A stretch of 64,000 bases of DNA from Richelia sp. SL_2_1 (GCA_012033205.1 JAAUSO010000003.1:1-64000), one strand, 5' to 3'; shown: positions 47,795-58,336, counted from the first letter of the stretch. Made by a program: numbers and translations. The notes: generated by a model not told the origin, from the letters alone.

Positions 47795-49081
47795 CTAACC
47801 ACGCTGTCCATTTGTAGGTAAAGGAGCAGGTCTAACTGCTAAATTTATAGTTCTACCGTTCCGCTGTACTTCTATATTTAAAGCTTGACCAATTTTACTA
47901 TTTTCAACTATTCTTTGCACATCTTCATTATTATTTACAGCTTGCTTATTAATGCTAACGATAACATCTCCGGCTTTTAATCCCCCTTGAGATGCTGGAG
48001 AACCGCGCATAATCCGCATTAATAAAACACCTTTATCTGCTGAAATACTCGGACTTCCTAATTCGCTGTTGAGTTTTTCTTTGATTTCTGGTGTCAGCGT
48101 CACCATCTGAATTCCTAAATAGGGATGATCTACTCTACCTTTAGCAATTAATTCTTGAGAAATTCTTTTAACTGTATTTACTGGAATCGCAAATCCTAAA
48201 CCTTGAGCGCCTCTAATAATAGCAGTATTCATCCCTATTACCTGTCCGCTAGCATTTAATAAAGGGCCGCCCGAATTACCAGGATTAATTGCAGCATCTG
48301 TTTGAATATAATCAACTCGCTTATCAGCAGCAGCACCAATATCACGGCTAGAACGTCCTGTAGCGCTGATAATTCCGGAAGTTACTGTGTAGTTTAAACC
48401 TAAAGGATTACCAATAGCAATTACCGCTTCTCCTGGTTGTAGCGTTTCTGAGTCTCCCAAACCAACAGTAGGTAAATTATCTGCATCTATTTTAATTACA
48501 GCAACATCTGTTACCGGGTCTTCACCTAATACTTGTCCGTCAAATTTGCGACCATCTTTCAATTCAACGGTTACTCGATCGGCTCCGTCTACTACGTGAG
48601 CATTAGTTAAAATTTCACCGTTGGAGTTGATAATAAATCCAGAACCATTACCCCTTTGTTCTCTTTCTCTCGGTTGTATGGGTGAGCCATTACCAAAAAA
48701 TCTCCGTAAAAACGGATCGTCAAGTTCATCTGAAAGACCGGAACTTACTGCTCTAGAAGTATCAATCCGCACTACAGCCGGACCAACTTCCTGTACCACC
48801 GAAACCACAAAGTTAGGGTCTCTTGACTCTTTGAAGATTGCAGGAGGAGCAATTTTAGGTACATTATTATTTTGATTATTTGGATTGTTTTGATTGCCAG
48901 CCTGCGCCTGAGTATCCGGAGTGTTGCGGCCTATAATATTACCAAGGTTAGAACAACCATTAAGCAAAGTAGTGCTAATCGCAACAATAAAAGTTAAGAT
49001 AAAGTTTTTTACCCAAAACGGCTGTGTCTGATTTTTAGTATAAATTTTACTTAATTGAGATGGATGCTCTTTTTTATTCAT
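47795..49081 (-). CDS. HtrA/Deg-type trypsin-like serine protease
   Basis: Envelope serine protease (HhoA/HhoB/HtrA group) that degrades misfolded proteins. The 428-aa protein has an N-terminal hydrophobic segment with a lipobox-like LLNGC, so it is possibly lipid-anchored. A Pro/Asn-rich linker follows, then the trypsin-like domain: [12 protein letters not shown] (His), [10 protein letters not shown] (Asp) and [10 protein letters not shown] (Ser). One PDZ domain is at the C-terminus ([22 protein letters not shown]). It is divergent from dnaA. The stop abuts a GTCAACT repeat. Confidence 0.94.
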   Translation of the reverse strand: MNKKEHPSQLSKIYTKNQTQPFWVKNFILTFIVAISTTLLNGCSNLGNIIGRNTPDTQAQAGNQNNPNNQNNNVPKIAPPAIFKESRDPNFVVSVVQEVGPAVVRIDTSRAVSSGLSDELDDPFLRRFFGNGSPIQPREREQRGNGSGFIINSNGEILTNAHVVDGADRVTVELKDGRKFDGQVLGEDPVTDVAVIKIDADNLPTVGLGDSETLQPGEAVIAIGNPLGLNYTVTSGIISATGRSSRDIGAAADKRVDYIQTDAAINPGNSGGPLLNASGQVIGMNTAIIRGAQGLGFAIPVNTVKRISQELIAKGRVDHPYLGIQMVTLTPEIKEKLNSELGSPSISADKGVLLMRIMRGSPASQGGLKAGDVIVSINKQAVNNNEDVQRIVENSKIGQALNIEVQRNGRTINLAVRPAPLPTNGQRG

Positions 49082-49264
49082 GTGATTTTACTTCTCCGTG
49101 TGAGTGCGTGAATGATCGGATATTGCTTACTGAATAAATATAAGACGGGACTACAAATTAAAATTTAGTTTTGGGTTTAGATTGCCTGAAAATCATGTTT
49201 TTGGCAAGGCTACTTATTTAATATTTTGTTGTTTTTAACGATTACCTCACAATCGGTGGTTGAA

Positions 49265-50650
49265 ATGTCTGAAAAAATCGAAAATTTATGGTCTCAAGTC
49301 TTGGAACGCTTGCAGCTAGAACTTTCGCGTCCCACCTTTGAAACTTGGATTAAAACCGCGATCGCCGAAAAGTTAGAAAATAACTGTTTGGTAATTCGTA
49401 CTCCCAATCCTTTTGCTCGCAATTGGTTACAAAAGTATTACATAAAAACGATTGCTTCAGTAGTTCAGGATATTCTCGGTCATCCGGTAGATATTTATTT
49501 TACAGTTACAAGCGGTGATTCAGCTTCCGAAATCAAGGAACGCGAACTAAGGAATGAATTACCTCTATCTACAAATATTCCGGGAAATATCGGTAAAAAT
49601 GAGCAGAAAACATCTATTTTAAATCTAAAATATGTATTTTCCCGTTTTGTAGTTGGTGCAAATAATCGTTTAGCTCATGCTGCATCTTTAGCGGTTGCAG
49701 AATCTCCCGGTAAGGAATTTAATCCTTTGTTTTTATATGGTGGTGTGGGATTGGGGAAAACTCATCTGATGCAGGCTATCGGTAATTATCGCTTGGAAAT
49801 CTTTCCTTCAGCTAAAATATTTTATGTTTCTACTGAACAGTTTACTAATGATGTGATCAGCGCTATTCGTAATGACAGCAGACAAAGCCTCCGAGAACGT
49901 TACAGGGCTACTGATCTACTTTTAGTTGATGATATACAGTTTATTGAAGGTAAAGAATCAACTCAAGAAGAATTTTTTCATACTTTTAATACTTTATATG
50001 AAGCGGGTAAACAAGTTGTTATTGCTTCTGATCGTCCCCCCAATCAAATCCCCCGTCTCCAAGAAAGATTATCTTCCCGCTTCTCTATGGGATTAATCGC
50101 TGATATTCAAGCACCAGATTTAGAAACTAGAATGGCTATTTTACAAAAAAAAGCCGAAGATGAAAATTTACGTTTACCCAGAGATGTTATAGAATATATT
50201 GCTTCCAATTACATAAATAATATTCGAGAATTGGAAGGTGCATTAATTCGAGCCATGGCTTATGTTTCGATTTGGGGTTTACCTATGACTGTAGAAAATA
50301 TTAGCTCGGTTTTAGAGCCACAAACTGAGAAAGTAGAAGCAACTCCCGTCGCAATTTTAAGTATAGTCGCCGATACCTTTAATATTTCTATTGAAGACCT
50401 CAAAAGTAATTCGCGACGCAGAGAAATTAGTTGGGCGCGACAAATCGGAATGTATTTAATGCGTCAATATACAGATTTAAGTTTACCTCGAATCGGCGAA
50501 GAATTTGGCGGTAAAGACCATACCACGGTGATGTACAGTTGTGACAAAATTACTCAATTAAAAGAAACTGATCACAATTTAGTCCAAACCTTACGTCAAC
50601 TTGGCGATCGCATTAATATAAATGGTTCTAGTACCTCACGCCGTAAATAA
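49265..50650 (+). CDS. dnaA: Chromosomal replication initiator DnaA
   Basis: AAA+ initiator that binds DnaA boxes and opens oriC. Starting at MSEKIENLWSQVLERLQ gives 461 aa; the 13-residue upstream extension is dropped. Domain I is at the N-terminus. The AAA+ domain starts at NLKYVFSRFVVGANNRLAHA, with Walker A LYGGVGLGKTHL, Walker B LLLVDDIQFIEGK and a sensor near RFSMGLIADIQ. The DNA-binding domain IV shows RQIGMYLMRQYTDLSLPRIG and the signature GGKDHTTVMYSCDKI. It is next to a DnaA-box cluster and dnaN. Confidence 0.97.
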   Translation: MSEKIENLWSQVLERLQLELSRPTFETWIKTAIAEKLENNCLVIRTPNPFARNWLQKYYIKTIASVVQDILGHPVDIYFTVTSGDSASEIKERELRNELPLSTNIPGNIGKNEQKTSILNLKYVFSRFVVGANNRLAHAASLAVAESPGKEFNPLFLYGGVGLGKTHLMQAIGNYRLEIFPSAKIFYVSTEQFTNDVISAIRNDSRQSLRERYRATDLLLVDDIQFIEGKESTQEEFFHTFNTLYEAGKQVVIASDRPPNQIPRLQERLSSRFSMGLIADIQAPDLETRMAILQKKAEDENLRLPRDVIEYIASNYINNIRELEGALIRAMAYVSIWGLPMTVENISSVLEPQTEKVEATPVAILSIVADTFNISIEDLKSNSRRREISWARQIGMYLMRQYTDLSLPRIGEEFGGKDHTTVMYSCDKITQLKETDHNLVQTLRQLGDRININGSSTSRRK

Positions 50651-50749
50651 AGTACCCATTTTTTAAACTTAGATTAATACTCATGATTAGATTTTCAGAT
50701 CGGTATCTTACTTGCGTCAATCTGTACTAGATGAAAATCTAAAATCTAA

Positions 50750-51170
50750 ACTAAAATCTAAAATTTTTGATTTTTTGGATATAATAAGTTCTCTATTCGG
50801 CTAGTTCTTTATTTAATAGTTAACATAAGTATAAAAACAAATTATAAACAAATATGTTTGTGGAAAACTAGCAGCAAAACTGTGGAAAAATCATTTAAGT
50901 ATAAATACTCTGTGGAAAAAAAGTTAGTTTTTCCACAGCTTTTTCCACAATTAGCTTTTAGTAAAAGTGTCTTTGAGGAAGACTGTGGTAAGTTTTCCAC
51001 AACTTGAAAAAATATAGGGGTGAATATTGCCCTAATGTTTATTTAACGACAAATGTACGATTTCGGAATTTGTGCTGAGATTTTCACTAAATAATCTGGA
51101 TAAATATATAGTGTGGTAAAAAATACTGCATAAGCAAATTATTTTAAGCATAAAGTATCGATTTCCACAT
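50750..51170. other. Likely replication origin oriC (DnaA-box cluster)
   Basis: The dnaA-dnaN intergenic region holds six perfect 9-mers in 143 bp. TGTGGAAAA is at 50859, 50881 and 50911. TTTTCCACA is at 50929, 50941 and 50993. A near match ATTTCCACA is at 51161. The box orientation flips once, at a palindrome centred near 50924. The AT-rich stretch at about 50750-50858 is a candidate unwinding element. Confidence 0.85.
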
Positions 51171-51364
51171 GGCTCCATTTAAGAAAAATTAGACTTTTAT
51201 CAACTCGAAAACTCTTTTTCTTACTTTGCTTCCTCGCTTTCTCAACTTCTTGTGCTTTCCTCGATAGATAAATCTTCAAAAATAAACTGGATTAGTTTGG
51301 CATCAATGCTAACCAATTTTATGTTTAATGGTATAAGCCATATGCAGCATCCGTAAAATACACC

Positions 51365-52495
51365 ATGAAACTAGTTTGCAACCAAAGCGATTTAAATACT
51401 CACCTTTCTTTAACTTCTCGTGCTGTTCCTTCACGTCCGACTCATCCGATACTTGCTAATGTACTATTACAAGCAGATGTTGCTAGTGGTCAAGTAAGTT
51501 TGACAGCTTTCGATCTAAGTTTGGGAATTCGTACCACATTCAAAGCCGAGGTTTTAGAATCCGGAACAATTACTCTTCCAGCTAAGCTACTTAATGATAT
51601 AGTTTCTCGTTTACCAGCGGGAGAAATCACGCTCTACATCGACGAATCATCGGATACAGAAAATCATTCGGGAGAAGGTTTAACCGTCACTCTTAAGCCA
51701 CAAAGCGGACGATATCAAGTACGAGCAATGAGTGCAGAGGAATTTCCGGAATTACCTGTAACTGAAAACGATAAAGCCATTCATTTGACTGTGAGTGCCT
51801 TAATTGAAGGTTTAGAGGGTTCGCTATTTGCGACAAGTGCAGATGAAAGCAAACAAGTACTTACAGGAGTACATTTGACGGTTAAAAAAGACAGTTTGGA
51901 ATTTGCAGCCACTGACGGGCATCGTTTAGCGGTAGTAGAAACTAGCAACGACAATTTAGATGCTGATGATGAACAGTTAGATTCTTTAGAGGTAACATTA
52001 CCAAATAAAGCTTTACGAGAATTAGAAAGAATGCTAGCTCATAGTTCTAAAGAAGATGAACCTGTAGCTATGTATTTTGATCAAGGACAAGTAATTTTTG
52101 AATGGCAAAATCAGCGTTTAACCAGCAGAACTTTAGAAGGGCAATATCCAGCATATCGTCAACTTATACCCAATCAATTTGAACGAGAATTAACTTTAGA
52201 TAGAAAACAACTTATTAGTGGATTAGAAAGAATTGCGGTATTTGCAGACCAAAAAAATAATATTGCTAAAGTTAGTATTGATAGTGAATCTCAAGAAATT
52301 ACCTTGTCAGTAGAAACTCAAGAAATTGGTAGTGGAATGGAATCTATGTCGGCACAGATATTAGGAGAAGATATTGATATTGCTTTTAATATTAAATATT
52401 TGATGGAAGGTTTAAAAGCATTACCTTCGGCAGAAATTCAAATGCAATTAAACAACAATTTAGCTCCCGTGATTTTTCTCCTATTGGAGGAGTGA
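51365..52495 (+). CDS. dnaN: DNA polymerase III beta sliding clamp
   Basis: Ring-shaped processivity clamp of the replicative polymerase. The 376-aa protein has the three-fold repeated clamp fold: MKLVCNQSDLNTHLSLTSRAVPSRPTHPILAN at the start, DGHRLAVVETSND in domain 2 (TDGHRLA hallmark) and EGQYPAYRQLIPNQF before domain 3. The end LAPVIFLLLEE is a form of the usual MPMR-type terminus, slightly altered. It follows the oriC region in the dnaA-dnaN arrangement. An AGTTAGG array starts 34 bp downstream. Confidence 0.94.
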   Translation: MKLVCNQSDLNTHLSLTSRAVPSRPTHPILANVLLQADVASGQVSLTAFDLSLGIRTTFKAEVLESGTITLPAKLLNDIVSRLPAGEITLYIDESSDTENHSGEGLTVTLKPQSGRYQVRAMSAEEFPELPVTENDKAIHLTVSALIEGLEGSLFATSADESKQVLTGVHLTVKKDSLEFAATDGHRLAVVETSNDNLDADDEQLDSLEVTLPNKALRELERMLAHSSKEDEPVAMYFDQGQVIFEWQNQRLTSRTLEGQYPAYRQLIPNQFERELTLDRKQLISGLERIAVFADQKNNIAKVSIDSESQEITLSVETQEIGSGMESMSAQILGEDIDIAFNIKYLMEGLKALPSAEIQMQLNNNLAPVIFLLLEE

Positions 52496-52529
52496 AGATG
52501 ATTTATTTAGCAATGCCAGTACAATTAAG

Positions 52530-52597
52530 AAGTTAGGAGTTAGGAGTTAGGAGTTAGGAGTTAGGAGTTAGGAGTTAGGAGTTAGGAGTTAGGAGTT
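52530..52597. repeat. Tandem repeat, unit AGTTAGG
   Basis: About nine units downstream of dnaN; same unit as at 47592-47672. Confidence 0.96.
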
Positions 52598-52673
52598 GAA
52601 AACTAAATACCCCCCAATTCTAATCACGGATTAAAAAGGATTACACCGATTACACGGATTTTAATTAACTATT

Positions 52674-52713
52674 CCCAATTCCCTATTCCCTATTCCCTAT
52701 TCCCTATTCCCTA
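52674..52713. repeat. Tandem repeat, unit CCCTATT
   Basis: About five CCCTATT units overlapping the 3' end of the kinase gene; they encode its last residues (LGNRE) and stop codon. Confidence 0.93.
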
Positions 52714-55465
52714 ATTTACTTTGCTTAATTGGTATTTTGATTAAAAATTCTGTGCCTTTACCGGCTACAGAATTGCATTGGAAAACACCACGATGTTTAT
52801 CAACTATTATCTGATAACTAATTGATAATCCTAAACCAGTTCCTTTTCCTACTGGTTTAGTTGTAAAAAATGGGTTAAACATTCGTTTAATAATTTCTTC
52901 AGTCATACCTAAGCCGTTGTCGGCAATACGAATTAAGACTTGATTTTCATCTTTACTCATCTGGGTACAAATCCTGATTTTAGCAATCAAAGATTGATTA
53001 TTATCAGTTTCTTCTTCCCAAAAGCTTTTACTAGCTCCTTCTTCTAATGCATCAATTGCGTTACTAAAAAGATTCATAAATACTTGATTTAATTGTCCGG
53101 GATAACATTCAATTTTAGGCAAATTACCGTATTGTTTAATTAATTGGATACCAGAAAAATCTGATTGTGCTTTTAAACGGTATTGCAAAATTAATAATGT
53201 ACTATCAATTCCTTCGTGAATATCAACAACTTTTAAATCGGCTTCGTCGAGTCGGGAAAAATTACGTAAAGATAAAACAATTTCGCGAATTCGTGATGCT
53301 CCTATTTTTATCGAACATAGCATCTTCGGTAAATCATCAATTAAAAAGTCTAAATCAATTTCTTCGGCTCGCTCGTTAATTTCAGAATTAGTTTGTTCAC
53401 AGTTTTGTTGATAAAGTTCTAAGATACCGAGCAAATCTTCTATATATTGATGAATGTAATCAATATTTCCGTAAATAAAGTTAACAGGATTATTAATTTC
53501 GTGGGCGATGCCTGCAACTAATTGTCCTAAAGAGGACATTTTTTCACTTTGAATTAATTGGGTTTGGGTTTTTTTTAAATTGCTCAGTGTTGTTGTTATT
53601 TGTTTAGTTTGTAATCTACTTTGAGCGAGTAATTCTGCTTGTTGAAGCGCTACTCCAAATTGTGCCGCAGTTTGACATAAGAATTTTATCTCGGATGATT
53701 CCCAGTGACGAGGTGCAGAGTTTTGATAAGCTGCAAGTAAACCCCAAAGTTTTTCCCCTCTAAAAATCGGTGCAACAGCATATGCTTTTGCTTGAATTTG
53801 CTCTAAAAATTCTAGATGACAATCAGCATAACCACTTTGATAAATATCATCTATTACAATACTTTCATTGAATCGACATCTTCCACCTTGGGTTTCTTGT
53901 AAATAAGTATCTTTCCAAAACTTATTAGTATCTGAATCTAGCAGTTTTACCCAGCCTTCACCGACATACTCGGCAATAAATTCACCACTCCAATCCCCAT
54001 TAAAACGGTATACTGCAACTCTATCTGCTTGCAACCATTGACATACTTGTTGAGTTGTAGTTTGAAAAATAATGTCTAAATCTAAAGATTCGCGAATTTT
54101 GGTAACTACTTCAAACAAGATTTGTTGTTGTTCAGTTGCTTGTTGTAATGCGTGTGTACGCTGTTTGACTTGGTTTTCTAAGTTGTTATTAAAAGCTTGC
54201 AGTTGTTGATATAATTCGTATTGATGAATTGCAACAGCAAATTTTTCAGCCAATTTTTCAGCTAATTCTATTTCTTCTTTAGTCCATTGACGAGCTTGTG
54301 ATGTTTTAAATTCTCGCCATACTTCAAATGATTTTCGTGGATAAGTTTGCCTGTTATCGGCATCAATTTGTCCAGCCCAAAGAGTTTCTGTATTTATTTC
54401 TTTACGAAAAATAGTTAAATAACCGAGCAATTGCTGATGATAAATCAGCGGAATCATCAAAATGCTGCGAATTTTATTCGGTTGAAAAGCAACTTGCAGA
54501 TTTCGCAAGCCAGATATTTGATGGATATCGGAAATTCCCCAAACATGATAGTTACTAGATTTGTAGTATTCTTTCCAAATGCTATACTGTTCCATCAAGG
54601 AATATTTTGCTAATTCTGGCATTATTGGTTGAAGACCGTCAGTATAAACTTTTATTAATTCACTTATAAATTCACTGTCAGTTTCTAAGCATTCCGTGAA
54701 ATTTTTATCGACTTGATTTCTGATACAAAGTCTACCTCCGCAACCCTCAAAAGCCGCAACAGCTTGCTCTAAAGCTGGCTGTAAGGGGATATCTTTCAAT
54801 GAATGCAGCAAAGTGACTATACTACTAATAATCGCTTCTCGTCGGGCTTGTTGGCGGGCTTGAGTGAGAAGAATATTTTGAGCAATGGCTATGGATAATT
54901 GATCTACAACCATTTGCATTATGTTTAATTCTTGTTCCGAAATCGAGCGGGATTCTGAATGGTGACATACTAATAACCCCCAAAGTTGCTCTTGATGAAA
55001 AATCGGTGTGACTACAGAAGACTTTACCCCCATTGCTGTTAAATATTCAACATGACATGGGTCTACAGTGCGGTATGATATATCTTCTGAAATAATTTCT
55101 CCGGTTTCGGTTTCATATACTGGACTTTTTCCAATTTCTCCAGTTTCAACATTAACAACCGAACGTACTCGCGATTTAATAAACATTTCCCTAGCATGAG
55201 GAGGAATATCATCTGCTGGAAAATTTAACCCTAATAAAGAAGGTAATCTATGATTAATTGATTCCGCAAATACTTGACCGCTACCATCTGTATGAAAACT
55301 ATAAATCATTACCCGGTCAGTAGCAAGAAAAAGCCTCACTTCCGAGACTACTTTTGCAAGGGTTTCTTTTAATTCTAATGAATGACGAATGCAGTTTGTA
55401 ATCCGGTACAGTAAATCGTCTTGATCGATATTTATCGGTAAGTGTTTGTGCTGGGATAAAGTCAT
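52697..55465 (-). CDS. Multi-GAF sensor histidine kinase with two bilin-type Cys-His GAF domains
   Basis: The 922-aa soluble kinase has three GAF domains and a kinase core. GAF1 (about 20-200) has phytochrome-like FPADDIPPHAREMF and VDPCHVEYLTAMGV, with Cys137-His138 at the chromophore-binding position. GAF2 (about 205-415) is degenerate. GAF3 (about 445-610) has GYADCHLEFLEQIQAK and APIFRGEKLWGLLAAYQ, the cyanobacteriochrome-like form, with Cys549-His550. A coiled coil follows, then the phosphoacceptor His655 in GIAHEINNPVNF. The ATPase domain has NAIDALEEG and GKGTGLGLSI. No response regulator is adjacent. It may sense light through bilin; the cysteines are necessary but not sufficient. Its end is formed by a tandem repeat. 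Confidence 0.9.
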   Translation of the reverse strand: MTLSQHKHLPINIDQDDLLYRITNCIRHSLELKETLAKVVSEVRLFLATDRVMIYSFHTDGSGQVFAESINHRLPSLLGLNFPADDIPPHAREMFIKSRVRSVVNVETGEIGKSPVYETETGEIISEDISYRTVDPCHVEYLTAMGVKSSVVTPIFHQEQLWGLLVCHHSESRSISEQELNIMQMVVDQLSIAIAQNILLTQARQQARREAIISSIVTLLHSLKDIPLQPALEQAVAAFEGCGGRLCIRNQVDKNFTECLETDSEFISELIKVYTDGLQPIMPELAKYSLMEQYSIWKEYYKSSNYHVWGISDIHQISGLRNLQVAFQPNKIRSILMIPLIYHQQLLGYLTIFRKEINTETLWAGQIDADNRQTYPRKSFEVWREFKTSQARQWTKEEIELAEKLAEKFAVAIHQYELYQQLQAFNNNLENQVKQRTHALQQATEQQQILFEVVTKIRESLDLDIIFQTTTQQVCQWLQADRVAVYRFNGDWSGEFIAEYVGEGWVKLLDSDTNKFWKDTYLQETQGGRCRFNESIVIDDIYQSGYADCHLEFLEQIQAKAYAVAPIFRGEKLWGLLAAYQNSAPRHWESSEIKFLCQTAAQFGVALQQAELLAQSRLQTKQITTTLSNLKKTQTQLIQSEKMSSLGQLVAGIAHEINNPVNFIYGNIDYIHQYIEDLLGILELYQQNCEQTNSEINERAEEIDLDFLIDDLPKMLCSIKIGASRIREIVLSLRNFSRLDEADLKVVDIHEGIDSTLLILQYRLKAQSDFSGIQLIKQYGNLPKIECYPGQLNQVFMNLFSNAIDALEEGASKSFWEEETDNNQSLIAKIRICTQMSKDENQVLIRIADNGLGMTEEIIKRMFNPFFTTKPVGKGTGLGLSISYQIIVDKHRGVFQCNSVAGKGTEFLIKIPIKQSKLGNRE

Positions 55466-55691
55466 TTTTATGGGAGGGAACAGCTAATTTATTTTTATTA
55501 AATCTAAAAATATTGTGAAATATTTCCCACGATAATGTCTTCAGTAAGAACACTTACCAAAAATTAATTAAAATTTAAGTTTTAAGTTGATAATTATTCA
55601 TAATTTAAAATTTAAAAATTATTTATTTACAAATTAATCCTGTTATCTTCAAATATGTAGGTGGGACGATACCCACCTGATATAATGATAA

Positions 55692-56879
55692 TTAAGCCTT
55701 AACAACTTCCGCAAAACGGATTTTTAAATAATCTTCTTCCATTTTTGCTCCGACTGGTTGCAGTGCTGCTAAAGCTTGTGGTAAAACCAGATTACGACGA
55801 TGATTACCAATAGTAATGTTTAATTCATCGCCACTTTTGCTCAGATTTACCTTGTCTTTGGGAATGCCGGGTAGATATAATTCCAAACTATATTGATTTT
55901 GGTCTTGAACAACTCGAATTGTATTTTCTTTGTAATAAACCTGAGTCGGATCTTCATCTTTGTACAGTGTTTCTTTGAGTCTTTCTAAAGCTGCTAAACC
56001 ACACATTTCTTCAGAAAAAAGCGGAACTTCTTTGACAGGTAAAGGATGAAAATTTTCATGAAGTTGTTGACGATATTGTTCTTGATTTTCTTTCCATCTT
56101 TGAAAAAATGGATCTTGTACTGATTGGGGAATAATCCGATTTGCTATTACTAAATCCGTCGCGACATTGTACAAACTTAAATAAGCATGAGCGCGGAGAG
56201 ATTCTTTAATTACCATCTTTTCGGGGTTAGTAACCAGACGCACCGAAGTTTGAGTATTATCAGTTAATACTTTTTCTAGGGCTTCGATTTGCTGATAAAA
56301 TTCATAGGGTGCATCCATCACCTCTTTATCCGGCAAAGAAAAACCCGCAATCGGTCTAAAAATCGGCTCTACTAAAGGACGCAACGCTACCGAAATATTT
56401 TGAAAAGGTTTATAAAAACGTCGCATATACCAACCACCGACTTCCGGTAAACTCAATAACCGTAAAGCCGTACCCGTAGGTGCAGAATCAATAATTAAAA
56501 CATCATATTCACCATCATCATAATGACGTTTCATTCTCACCAAGCCGAAAATCTCATCCATCCCCGGTAAAATCGCTAATTCCTCAGCTTGGATTCCCTC
56601 CAATCCCCTAGCTTGTAAAACTTGAGTAATATACCGTTTGACAGCACCCCAGTTTCCCTCAAGTTCTAAGAGTGCATCTAATTCCGCACCCCACAAATTT
56701 GGACGAACTTGTTGCGCTTCGTGTCCAAGTTCCAAATCAAAACTATCTGCTAAAGAATGGGCTGGATCTGTACTTAAAACCAGCGTGCGATAACCTAATT
56801 CCGCACAACGTAGTCCGGTAGCCGCAGCAACCGAAGTTTTGCCCACACCACCTTTCCCTGTCATTAAAATTACGCGCAT
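55692..56879 (-). CDS. ArsA/Get3-like ATPase with C-terminal Hsp20-like domain
   Basis: The 395-aa protein begins with the deviant Walker [21 protein letters not shown], then [20 protein letters not shown] (switch I) and [17 protein letters not shown] (switch II). This is the TRC40/ArsA group of P-loop ATPases. A C-terminal domain (about residues 315-395) with [28 protein letters not shown] is alpha-crystallin-like, as in the ArsA_HSP20 fusion common in cyanobacteria. It probably targets or chaperones hydrophobic proteins rather than exporting arsenite; no arsB is nearby. The DUF2358 gene lies 43 bp upstream, on the same strand. Confidence 0.92.
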   Translation of the reverse strand: MRVILMTGKGGVGKTSVAAATGLRCAELGYRTLVLSTDPAHSLADSFDLELGHEAQQVRPNLWGAELDALLELEGNWGAVKRYITQVLQARGLEGIQAEELAILPGMDEIFGLVRMKRHYDDGEYDVLIIDSAPTGTALRLLSLPEVGGWYMRRFYKPFQNISVALRPLVEPIFRPIAGFSLPDKEVMDAPYEFYQQIEALEKVLTDNTQTSVRLVTNPEKMVIKESLRAHAYLSLYNVATDLVIANRIIPQSVQDPFFQRWKENQEQYRQQLHENFHPLPVKEVPLFSEEMCGLAALERLKETLYKDEDPTQVYYKENTIRVVQDQNQYSLELYLPGIPKDKVNLSKSGDELNITIGNHRRNLVLPQALAALQPVGAKMEEDYLKIRFAEVVKA

Positions 56880-56922
56880 GAATGATAATTTCTTTCCTGA
56901 GAAGCTTTTACATTTATTTACA

Positions 56923-57312
56923 TTATGACTTCTTTAAAGAAAAGAAATGCTGTTTAACCACATCCAATCGCGAACATTTCCAGTAATCGACATGAGAAAT
57001 TATCAACCCATCAGAATTTACAATCAAGGTACTCCATCCAGGGATAGAAATTCGTGGTTTCCAAGGTAGAGGTGTGTTCCAATTAAGAGTCCATTCGGTT
57101 TTGATAGTATCTCCTTCCCTGCGGATATCATGTACATCCATCTGCGGATTGATAAAGAAAGTTTCAATAAACTTAATCATTAATTCATAACGTTGAACTC
57201 CATTAAATTCATTCATCGGATCTTTGAAGTAAACATCTTCCGCGTAAATGCTGTAAGTTTGATTCACGGGAAAACGTTGATAATCTGCTTTCAATATTTC
57301 GACAATATCCAT
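56923..57312 (-). CDS. DUF2358 family protein
   Basis: The 129-aa protein has the SnoaL/NTF2-like pattern of DUF2358: [34 protein letters not shown] (the F.DP loop), then [19 protein letters not shown] and a [17 protein letters not shown] end. The family is restricted mainly to cyanobacteria and plastids, with unknown function. It is directly upstream of the ArsA-like gene and may share its transcript. Confidence 0.85.
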   Translation of the reverse strand: MDIVEILKADYQRFPVNQTYSIYAEDVYFKDPMNEFNGVQRYELMIKFIETFFINPQMDVHDIRREGDTIKTEWTLNWNTPLPWKPRISIPGWSTLIVNSDGLIISHVDYWKCSRLDVVKQHFFSLKKS

Positions 57313-57657
57313 TTGAGAGTTAATGGTGGTTAGTTGATAGTGGATAGTGGATAGTGGACAGTTGATAGTTGGCTTTTGGTTGACGGTGGATAAGCTTAGA
57401 AGGGTTTAATTTGTATATTCAAATTTGATTAAAGTCTTGTAATGCGGGGCTAGTGATCTATTTCATTAGTTTGTTTTGATTGGTTTTGTTTGTCTACCGA
57501 CGTAATGTAGAGACGTTATATATAACGTCTCTACAAGATTTCTGGTAAAATCCGACTACTAGTAACGTTATATTAATTAAGCCATCATAACTAATGACAT
57601 GGACTAAAAATCCCGCTAGAAAAATACAAATTAAATGCGCGACAACTAATTGACTGC
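57313..57657. other. Repeat-bearing intergenic region
   Basis: Contains a GATAGTG/GTTGATA tandem run at 57331-57372 and a perfect 30-bp palindrome at 57506-57535. No ORF was seen. Confidence 0.6.
57506..57535. repeat. Perfect 30-bp palindrome
   Basis: TGTAGAGACGTTATA followed immediately by its exact reverse complement. This GTAGAGACG...CGTCTCTAC type is a dispersed palindrome I recognise from Nostocales genomes. Read as RNA it could form a strong hairpin. Confidence 0.9.
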
Positions 57658-58221
57658 TTACTCTTCATTCCACAGCTTTTCTAACTGTCGCTTCCAAGCC
57701 GCTAAAACTCGTTCTTGCGATTCGGAACTTTGATCCATTTCACCCATTAAACCTTCAGCATAAAAACGCTCAAGATTTTGCATCGTCTCATCTATTGATT
57801 TTCCTTGCTGTTTAGAAACTTGAACAATTTCCTTAATTTTGGTTTCAGTTAACCGATTAAAAGCGTCATCAAAACCGACTTCATACAGAGAAATTAATCT
57901 TGCGATCGCATCGCGAAAATCTTCTACAACCAAACTAGCACAACTGTGCTGAAATACTCCCCAAAGCACATCTTGCTGCAAAGCATAGCGTACTTGTTGA
58001 GTATCATCAAAATTAGCTTCAAAAAATTGCTGTAAAAACGGTTGTGCTTGCTGTGCTGGCATAATTGGTAACAAAACTCGCAACCAACTTTGATCTTCGC
58101 TCAGCAGTAACAGCAGCCGAAAACTACCAGTTTCAACTTGCCAAGAACCAGGTGCGAGAACATTTACCGCAGATGTACCAAATAACTCTGCGAGTGTATC
58201 GGCGATTTCATCGTGTGTCAT
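57658..58221 (-). CDS. Conserved cyanobacterial hypothetical protein
   Basis: The 187-aa soluble protein has an N-terminal half of alternating strands and helices (LAPGSWQVETGSFRLLLLLSE and LRVLLPIMPAQQAQPFLQQF), with a pattern reminiscent of CesT/YbjN-like folds. The C-terminal half is a long helix pair (ETKIKEIVQVSKQQGKSIDE and RVLAAWKRQLEKLWNEE). The fold suggests a chaperone-like or adaptor role, which is a guess. It stands alone. A GCGATCGC-containing inverted repeat lies just upstream of the start. Confidence 0.72.
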   Translation of the reverse strand: MTHDEIADTLAELFGTSAVNVLAPGSWQVETGSFRLLLLLSEDQSWLRVLLPIMPAQQAQPFLQQFFEANFDDTQQVRYALQQDVLWGVFQHSCASLVVEDFRDAIARLISLYEVGFDDAFNRLTETKIKEIVQVSKQQGKSIDETMQNLERFYAEGLMGEMDQSSESQERVLAAWKRQLEKLWNEE

Positions 58222-58256
58222 ATTAGCCGTTATAGGTATTACTCTAGCCTACCGCT

Positions 58257-58334
58257 AATTGCGATCGCGTAGCGCAAGCGAAGCTATCAGGTAATTGGTA
58301 ATTGGTAATTGGTAACTGTCAACTGTCAACTGTC
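58257..58334. repeat. HIP1-containing inverted repeat plus ATTGGTA/CAACTGT arrays
   Basis: GCGATCGCGTAGCGCAAGCG is followed by AAGCTATCAG at 58261-58290, then ATTGGTA and GTCAACT units to 58334. The array ends three bases before the stop of the next minus-strand gene. Confidence 0.8.
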
Positions 58335-58336
58335 CT

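Noticed and set aside
55692-56879. Arsenite efflux ATPase
   Set aside because: ArsA-like motifs are present, but there is no arsB or arsR and the Hsp20-like tail points to the cyanobacterial Get3-like group.
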